Of a stretch of 10,928 nt of DNA, positions 5,619 through 10,928 are shown one piece after another (positions within the stretch are counted from its first letter, which is position 1; the number at the start of each line of letters is the position of its first letter). Both the position numbers and the translations under genes were made by a program. The DNA comes from CAMEON01 sp045577755. GTDB lineage: Bacteria; Bacillota; Clostridia; Oscillospirales; CAG-272. The notes beneath the pieces were generated by a model. It was given only the letters and a program-made list of their open reading frames with translations. It made no database searches and was not told where the DNA came from. Where the stretch lies: assembly GCA_045577755.1 (NCBI GenBank), contig JAZNJA010000124.1:1-10928 (forward strand), given 5' to 3'.

Positions 5619-8501
5619 ATGACCGTAAAAAGAAAACTGAAAGTTCGGAGCCTGGTCGCCCTGGGACTGCTGCTGGCGATCCTGGCCACCTCCTTCCCGC
5701 TCACGGCTGTGGCGGGCGATCCCACCCTGCAGGCCGTGGAGATTGCCCCCGATGACCGTGCCTACGATTGGGTGGCGTCGGGCAAGACAACCTACACCTA
5801 CGATTTCACCTCCACCGAGATCACCGACTACTCCACCGACGTGGTGCTGGCCACCGCCTCCCTGCGTACCAACATGATCTTCGACGGGCAGACCCTGTCC
5901 TGCAAGGAGGGCAAGACCTTCTCCTTCGGCTCTTCCCTCTTCCTGGGCGACGATTACGGTCTCTACGGCGGCGAGATGTCGGTGGACGTGAGTGTGACGG
6001 GGGGCAAGCTCTCCATCGGTACCCGCCTCTCCCGCATGGCCACCGATGCCAAGCACAGAGGCATCTGGTTCACCTTTGACGGCACCGACACGGTCACGAT
6101 CTCCGAGCCCGAGAGCCGTCTGACCGCCACCGTCAAGGCTGACAAGGTAGCTTCTGTGGGTAAGCTCACCGTCAAGGACAAGGCCTCGGTCATTGAGCTG
6201 TACTTGGACGGCACCCTTCTCTGCTCGGTCGCCTACGACGGCTACACGGGCGGGGTCACCGTTCTGGATGCGGCGGGCTCCAAGCTGGCCTCCAAGGACA
6301 AGACCGACGTCCGCCCCGCGGGCTACTTTACGGTTTACGCCGACAAGACGGTGGGTCACATCGACAACCTGACCTTTGAGCACAACGATCTCACCGTGCA
6401 ACCCTCCGACGTGAAGGGCTACTCCATCGACTACACCACCTGGGTGGCCACCGACGACCGCGACCGCACCACCCCCACGGGCGTAGAGCTTCGCGAGGGC
6501 AAGCAGGTGGGTCTGTTCTACTTCCTCAACCGAGGAGGCGAGGACACCGAATCCATTCAGGACAACACCTACATCTATCTGGACCAGGGGTTGGAGGGAC
6601 TTAACGAGTGGCTGACCACCCCGGGCCGAGGCGGCGGCTACTTCTGGGCCGAGCCCTACTTCGGCTACTACAAGAGCAACAGCGAGTGGGTCTTCCGCAA
6701 GCACGCCTACCAGCTGGAGGCCGCGGGGGTTGACTTTATCTTCCTGGACTTCACCAACGGTGCCTACTACCCCCAGGAGCTCCAGGTGCTTCTGGACACC
6801 TGGCTCCAACTCCGTAAGGAGGGCACCGACACCCCCGATATCTGCGTCTTCTCGGCCGGTAACTACGGCGCCGTCATGGGCGCTCTGCGGGGGAGTATGT
6901 ACTCCGAGGAGGGCTTTGCCAAGTACGGCGAGCTGTTCTACCAGTACAAGGGTAAGCCCCTGACCCTGGCGGGATGCGCGGGGGACACCTCGGATCTGGG
7001 CAACTGGATCAACTCCACCTTCACCGTCCGCAACTGCTGGGCCTGGAGGGACGAGGACGGAAGCTGGAACTGGCTGCAGGAATACAAGAAGCGGGGCGAC
7101 TCCTTCCAGTACTCCCTCGGCGGCCCCGGCCGTGACGCGGAGGGCAACTTCGAGCAGCTGGCTCTCTGCATGGGTCACCACCCCACCACCTCCAAGGGAC
7201 GCAGCTACATTGGTAACGCCGCCACCCGATGCCCCGAGAACGACTACGGCTTTTCCATGGATTCCGGCGCGGGTCTGGGCTTTGCCCACCAGTTCGAGGC
7301 GGTCATGCATTATGATCCCGACATGGTCATGATCACGGGCTGGAACGAGTGGACGGCCGGTCTGAACCAGACCAGCTCGGGCTACCCCAGCTTCGCGGGC
7401 TCCAAGGATCCGGGCTTCCAGATGGTGGATCAGTTCAGCCCCGAGTTCTCCCGCGACGGCGAGCCCATGAAGCTCCGCGACGGCGAGGAGGTAGGTTTCG
7501 GCGACAACTACTACTACCAGATGACGGGCTACATCCGTCAGTACAAGGGCACGGGAGCGGTCACCGCGGCCTCGGGTCAGGTCTCCATTGATCTGTCCGA
7601 CAGCACCGCGTGGAACAACGTAGGCCCCGTCTACGGCGACAACGTGGGCGACGCGACCTGGCGCCGCGAGGAGGGCTACTTCTCCAACCTGACCTACGTG
7701 AACAACACCGCCCGCAACGACCTGGTAGCCGCCAAGGTCTCCCAGGATGCCGACTACCTCTACTTCACGGTCACCACCGCCCGCAAGCTCGTCGTGGACG
7801 ACGGTGCCAACTGGATGAACCTGTATATCGACCTGGACAACAACCCCGCCACAGGCTGGGAGGGCTATGATCTGGCCCTCAACCGCGCAAGAGACGGACA
7901 TTACGTCTCGGTGGAGTCCCTGGCTGACGGCTGGGCCGGCGAGCACATCGGTCAGGCTCTCTACACCGTGGAGGGCGACCGCATGGTCATCCGTCTGGCC
8001 AAGGCTACCGTGGGGCTGACGGGGCAGGTATCCGCCCTCTGCTTCAAGTGGGCGGACAACTCCACCCTGTCGGGCAACGTCATGGAGTTCATGGATCTGG
8101 GCGACACCGCCCCCAACGACCGTTTCTCCTACCTGTATATCTGCCCCGAGGGCGAGGGGATGGCCGCCGTGGCGACTCCCGCCTACGGGCTGACGGCGGC
8201 TGACGGCTCCAAGGCCGAGGCCCGCGACGAGAGCAAGCCGCTCCCCGGCTTCGGTAGCGGTGACGAGCCGATCCCCGACACGGACGCGCCCGATACCGAT
8301 ACGCCCGCCGATCCTGACACCAATACCCCCGACGAGAGCGGCAAGGCTCCCGACGCGGGTGACAGCACCCCTTCTGTGGTGTGGAAGTACTCCACCCGCC
8401 TCAAGGTCATGATCGTGCTGACGGGTGTTGTGGTGGGACTGTCCCTCTACGCGGCCATCGTGGTTCCCTCTCTCATCCAAAAGAAAAAGGCGGGGAAATA
8501 A
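5619..8501 (+). CDS. large membrane-anchored glycosidase-like protein (GH99/WbsX-like barrel)
   Basis: The 960-residue protein has a signal peptide (about 1-33) and a concanavalin-like domain (about 55-255). A TIM-barrel-like region follows (about 265-645) with KQVGLFYFL (295-303), EPYFGYY (345-351), VDFIFLDFTNG (371-381) and ITGWNEWTAG (572-581). The WNEW block resembles the active-site strand of GH99 and WbsX-like proteins; Glu577, Glu345 and Asp377 are catalytic candidates by inference. A CBM9/DOMON-like beta domain follows (about 672-845, with YIDLDNNPATGWEGYD). A Pro/Asp/Thr linker (880-915), one membrane helix (about 928-950) and a Lys-rich tail end the protein. It probably acts on a glycan outside the cell. 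It starts 7 nt after the previous stop with only a weak GTGAG ribosome binding site, so translation may be coupled. Exact family and substrate are uncertain; it might bind rather than cleave. Confidence 0.82.
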   Translation: MTVKRKLKVRSLVALGLLLAILATSFPLTAVAGDPTLQAVEIAPDDRAYDWVASGKTTYTYDFTSTEITDYSTDVVLATASLRTNMIFDGQTLSCKEGKTFSFGSSLFLGDDYGLYGGEMSVDVSVTGGKLSIGTRLSRMATDAKHRGIWFTFDGTDTVTISEPESRLTATVKADKVASVGKLTVKDKASVIELYLDGTLLCSVAYDGYTGGVTVLDAAGSKLASKDKTDVRPAGYFTVYADKTVGHIDNLTFEHNDLTVQPSDVKGYSIDYTTWVATDDRDRTTPTGVELREGKQVGLFYFLNRGGEDTESIQDNTYIYLDQGLEGLNEWLTTPGRGGGYFWAEPYFGYYKSNSEWVFRKHAYQLEAAGVDFIFLDFTNGAYYPQELQVLLDTWLQLRKEGTDTPDICVFSAGNYGAVMGALRGSMYSEEGFAKYGELFYQYKGKPLTLAGCAGDTSDLGNWINSTFTVRNCWAWRDEDGSWNWLQEYKKRGDSFQYSLGGPGRDAEGNFEQLALCMGHHPTTSKGRSYIGNAATRCPENDYGFSMDSGAGLGFAHQFEAVMHYDPDMVMITGWNEWTAGLNQTSSGYPSFAGSKDPGFQMVDQFSPEFSRDGEPMKLRDGEEVGFGDNYYYQMTGYIRQYKGTGAVTAASGQVSIDLSDSTAWNNVGPVYGDNVGDATWRREEGYFSNLTYVNNTARNDLVAAKVSQDADYLYFTVTTARKLVVDDGANWMNLYIDLDNNPATGWEGYDLALNRARDGHYVSVESLADGWAGEHIGQALYTVEGDRMVIRLAKATVGLTGQVSALCFKWADNSTLSGNVMEFMDLGDTAPNDRFSYLYICPEGEGMAAVATPAYGLTAADGSKAEARDESKPLPGFGSGDEPIPDTDAPDTDTPADPDTNTPDESGKAPDAGDSTPSVVWKYSTRLKVMIVLTGVVVGLSLYAAIVVPSLIQKKKAGK

Positions 8502-8528
8502 CCCGGCATAGCCCGATCCCCCAAAAAA

Positions 8529-8556
8529 GCCCCTTCCCGCGCGGGAGGGGCTTTTT
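8529..8556 (+). terminator. terminator of the surface-glycan operon
   Basis: GCCCCTTCCCGC (8529-8540) pairs with GCGGGAGGGGC (8541-8551), one bulged T, followed by TTTTT (8552-8556). A run of A before it (8523-8528) would let it also work leftward, against read-through from the opposing gene. Confidence 0.9.
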
Positions 8557-8638
8557 GATCTCGAAGCTCCCGCTGCCACGGTGACGCTCCAAGGTGATGG
8601 ACCGCGAACCGGCCGGTCGTTTGCTTTCCCGCATAATG

Positions 8639-8671
8639 AAGGGGAGCCCCCACGTGGGAGGCTCCTCTTTT
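8639..8671 (-). terminator. terminator hairpin of the leftward propeller-protein gene
   Basis: AAGGGGAGCCCCCAC pairs with GTGGGAGGCTCCTCTT around a central CACGTG, with one bulged A (8659). It sits 13 nt past the stop of the leftward gene at 8685, the expected terminator position. The leftward T-run is modest (CTTCATT), and a rightward TTTT (8668-8671) is also present, so it may work in both directions. Between the two hairpins (8557-8638) I see no gene. Confidence 0.7.
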
Positions 8672-8684
8672 GTATGTTGATCCG

Positions 8685-10928
8685 TCAGGAAACCAGAGAG
8701 ATCGAGCGGATATCGATGGCGTCTCCCGTCAAAGCCGCCGTGAAGAAGTCAAAGCGGATGACGTTGAGCTGACCCTTCCAGTAATCCAGATGGGACACGG
8801 GGATGGTGAGGGTGTGGAACTCGCCGTCACAGATCAGATCGGCCTGGGTGGAGTAGCCGCCCTGGGCGTCCATGATGGAGCCTGCACCGATGAAGATCTC
8901 CATCCTGGTGGTGTGGGCTGTGTTCTCAAGAGGCACGCGGTAGACGATCTCCACGGCGGTGTAATCCTCGGTCATGATGGGATCCAGCGCACCCTGATAC
9001 ACGACCTTGAAGCTGGGGTCGGTGGCTCCCGGCTGAGTCTTAGCGGACTTGACCGTGACCCGCATGCCCTCCTCGGTGGCCGTCATCTCACAGCTGTTGA
9101 AGTGGGACAGGACGGTGCGGTCCATTTCCCTGGTGAAGTCCAGGGTCTCGTAGTGCATCTCCTCCATGTCACCCATGCCGAAGAAGGTGTCGGCAGGGTC
9201 CGCCGAGACCTTGACGTTCACCTTCATGGTGTGGGTGCCGTACTTCACGGTCACCGTGGTGCTCCCCGCGGCGCGGGCGGTGATGACGCCCTTCTCGTTG
9301 ACCGTAATGACGTTCTCGTCATAGCCCGAGTAGGTCACCACGTTGGGGCCGTCGTTGACGTGGATCTCGGTCACGGTGCCGTCTCCCTTGGTAACACGGA
9401 CACGGATCTGGGGACGGTAAACCACACGCTCGCCAAGGTAGATGGTGAAATCCGACACGGCGGGCTCTGCGGTGGTCTCGGCAAGGATGGCCTCCTTTTC
9501 CTCGTCGGTGGCCACCACAACCACGTGGAAGACGTGGGCCAGATCCTTGTAGCGGACGGTGACGGCGGTCTCGCCCACTCCCTCTGCGATCATACGGCCA
9601 TTCTTGAAGGAAACCACCGACTCATCGTAGTCGGTGACGGTGATCTCCTTGTCGCGCATGGAGCTGTCCTTTCCGTTGACGTAGCGATCGCGGAAGTAGA
9701 GATTCACGTTCTGCTTCTCTCCCTTTGACAGGATGAAAAGGTCCTTTTTCGTGCGGATCATGGTCCACTCCTCCCAGCCGAAGGGCTCCTCCTCGCGGGT
9801 GATGCCCACGTTCAGAGCAGGCTTGGCGCTCTCGGCGGCCAGGTCATTGCCCTCGGACAGGGTCAGGGTGACCTTGTGCATACGGGTATTCCACGCCGCC
9901 CAGCCCGAGTCTCCGTAGGCGTAGGCCAGGCGCAGGCGGTCGGCGTCCTCGGAGAGGCGGATGTGGCCGTTCTTGCGGGAGGACAGGCCCATGGAAAACA
10001 TACCGGGGCAGGTGTTCTCGCGGACGGCGTCCACAAGAGTAAAGCTCTTGCCGTCCGCCGACTCATATACCACGACACAGTTGCCGTTCCCCAGCACGTC
10101 CTCGCGGGTGACGAGGATGAACTTGCCCCATTCCTCCACGAACTTGACGCAGACCGAGTCGCTCTTCTTCTCCATGACCGCGCCGTGGTGGGTCAGAGTC
10201 GAAGGCCAATCCTCATTGGTCGCGTCGGCGGTAGCCAGCATGATGAAGGACTTCATGGGGGTGGCGTAGGTGTAGTAGATGTACAGGGTGCCGTTCAGCT
10301 CGATCATGCTGGGCTCACCGATGCCCCAGTAGCCGTAGGACTGCTCGAAATAGAAGATGGGCGCGGGAGCACCGCCCCAGCCCGAGCCGTTCCACTTCTC
10401 AAAGGGGCCGTCGGGATCTTTCGAGCGGGCGACGAATACGTTATTGCAGTAGCCGCCGTCATTGAGGGTGGAGGTGTAGCCCAGGTAGTAGTAGCCGTCG
10501 AAGTAGACCACGTCGGGATCGCAGCAGGAGTTGCCGTCCATGCTGCCGGGGGTGGGGTAGACCACGATCTTCTCGGGGCCCCAGGTCTTGCCGTCGTCGG
10601 TGGAGCTACGGTGGGTGATGCGGTCCCACTCGCCGCTGTCACCGCCCGAGGCGAAGTAGGCGTCCACGCGGCCGTCGCCGTAGTAGATGTAGGAGGGGCC
10701 GTAGCGCCAGCCGCCGTTGCCGTTACCGGGAAGCTGGTAGATGTCCACGCCCTCGTCAGTGAGGGTCAGATCCGCGAACTTGGTGAGGTCGGGCTCCACG
10801 ATCTCGATGGAGTTGGCCTCAAAGTAGTCGGTGGTGACCTCTTCGGTGGGGGCCTCGGTGGTCTGCTCTTCAGAGCTCTCCTCGGTAAGTCGGATCGTAG
10901 CCATGTCGTTCTGTGAGCCAAGGAGTTG
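8685..10928 (-). CDS. secreted-type glycan-active protein: beta-propeller, two Ig-like domains, C-terminal jelly-roll (5' end missing)
   Basis: The frame is open to the window edge (747 codons visible). The first ATG (10904) has no ribosome binding site and the codons before it read on without a stop, so the true start and any signal peptide lie outside. Numbering from that ATG: a Thr/Glu/Pro linker (8-25); a five-bladed-propeller-like region (about 50-350) with an Asp-box STDDGKTW (101-108), a DPDVVYFDGYYYLGY blade (129-143) and a GEPSMIELNGTLYIYY blade (196-211), as in GH43 and sialidase-like enzymes; two bacterial Ig-like (BIG2) domains (about 395-465 and 483-567, the second with GVITARAAGSTTVTVKYG); and a C-terminal beta domain (583-739) like carbohydrate-binding jelly rolls. 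It converges on the operon to its left. No sortase motif or membrane anchor is seen at the C-terminus, so any anchor must be N-terminal. Domain types are fairly clear; the enzymatic activity is not proven. Confidence 0.85.
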   Translation of the reverse strand, partial: QLLGSQNDMATIRLTEESSEEQTTEAPTEEVTTDYFEANSIEIVEPDLTKFADLTLTDEGVDIYQLPGNGNGGWRYGPSYIYYGDGRVDAYFASGGDSGEWDRITHRSSTDDGKTWGPEKIVVYPTPGSMDGNSCCDPDVVYFDGYYYLGYTSTLNDGGYCNNVFVARSKDPDGPFEKWNGSGWGGAPAPIFYFEQSYGYWGIGEPSMIELNGTLYIYYTYATPMKSFIMLATADATNEDWPSTLTHHGAVMEKKSDSVCVKFVEEWGKFILVTREDVLGNGNCVVVYESADGKSFTLVDAVRENTCPGMFSMGLSSRKNGHIRLSEDADRLRLAYAYGDSGWAAWNTRMHKVTLTLSEGNDLAAESAKPALNVGITREEEPFGWEEWTMIRTKKDLFILSKGEKQNVNLYFRDRYVNGKDSSMRDKEITVTDYDESVVSFKNGRMIAEGVGETAVTVRYKDLAHVFHVVVVATDEEKEAILAETTAEPAVSDFTIYLGERVVYRPQIRVRVTKGDGTVTEIHVNDGPNVVTYSGYDENVITVNEKGVITARAAGSTTVTVKYGTHTMKVNVKVSADPADTFFGMGDMEEMHYETLDFTREMDRTVLSHFNSCEMTATEEGMRVTVKSAKTQPGATDPSFKVVYQGALDPIMTEDYTAVEIVYRVPLENTAHTTRMEIFIGAGSIMDAQGGYSTQADLICDGEFHTLTIPVSHLDYWKGQLNVIRFDFFTAALTGDAIDIRSISLVS

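Noticed and set aside
4259..5725. 488-codon frame antisense to the concanavalin-domain gene
   Set aside because: It crosses the promoter, the ribosome binding site and the operon junction of the plus strand, and its composition is Gly/Val/Asp-biased without recognisable motifs.
5595..8579. 994-codon open frame antisense to the 960-residue surface protein
   Set aside because: It is an antisense shadow typical of GC-rich genes: it is rich in Gly, Val, Ala and Arg with no domain pattern, and the plus-strand frame has a signal peptide, motifs, linker and membrane anchor.
9876..10916. 346-codon plus-strand frame opposite the propeller protein
   Set aside because: The minus strand encodes clear propeller motifs including an Asp-box; the plus frame is a Val/Gly/Ala-rich shadow without a ribosome binding site.

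Overview
The window looks like chromosome from a GC-rich Gram-positive anaerobe of the class Clostridia, with Oscillospiraceae/Ruminococcaceae-like gut lineages the best guess. The reasons are: strong AGGAGG-type ribosome binding sites; near-consensus sigma-A promoters, all with 17-bp spacers; many intrinsic terminators; a CCA-encoding tRNA; a short Lys/Arg-tailed bS21; and secreted proteins with Thr/Pro/Glu- or Asp/Thr/Pro-rich linkers next to a membrane anchor. The assignment is inferred from style only; there is no taxonomic marker beyond rpsU and the tRNA.

Layout. Positions 1-100 hold the promoter and ribosome binding site of a leftward gene whose coding region lies outside the window. 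Positions 104-487 hold no credible gene but are dense in perfect inverted repeats and look like a structured, possibly dispersed, repeat element. Positions 546-1704 carry a leftward cytoplasmic glycoside hydrolase family 3 gene (NagZ-like) with its own promoter and an unusual terminator whose stem overlaps a TATCTTG tandem repeat. Positions 1784-2303 carry two short rightward housekeeping units, each with a consensus promoter and terminator: tRNA-Thr(GGT) and rpsU. Positions 2346-4209 carry an 82-residue two-helix membrane protein followed by a MATE-family exporter, with a terminator-like hairpin between them.

From 4228 to the right edge the window is a surface-glycan locus. A promoter drives a two-gene operon: a membrane-anchored protein with a concanavalin-like domain and a helical domain, then a 960-residue anchored protein that joins a related concanavalin-like domain, a GH99/WbsX-like barrel with a WNEW motif, and a CBM9/DOMON-like domain. 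Facing it, and separated by two terminator hairpins, is a third secreted-type protein (5' end outside the window) with a GH43/sialidase-like beta-propeller carrying an Asp-box, two bacterial Ig-like domains and a C-terminal jelly-roll-like domain. The three plausibly act together at the cell surface in binding and trimming a complex glycan; the substrate cannot be read from the sequence. This surface locus, and the structured element at 104-487, are the parts most worth following up.
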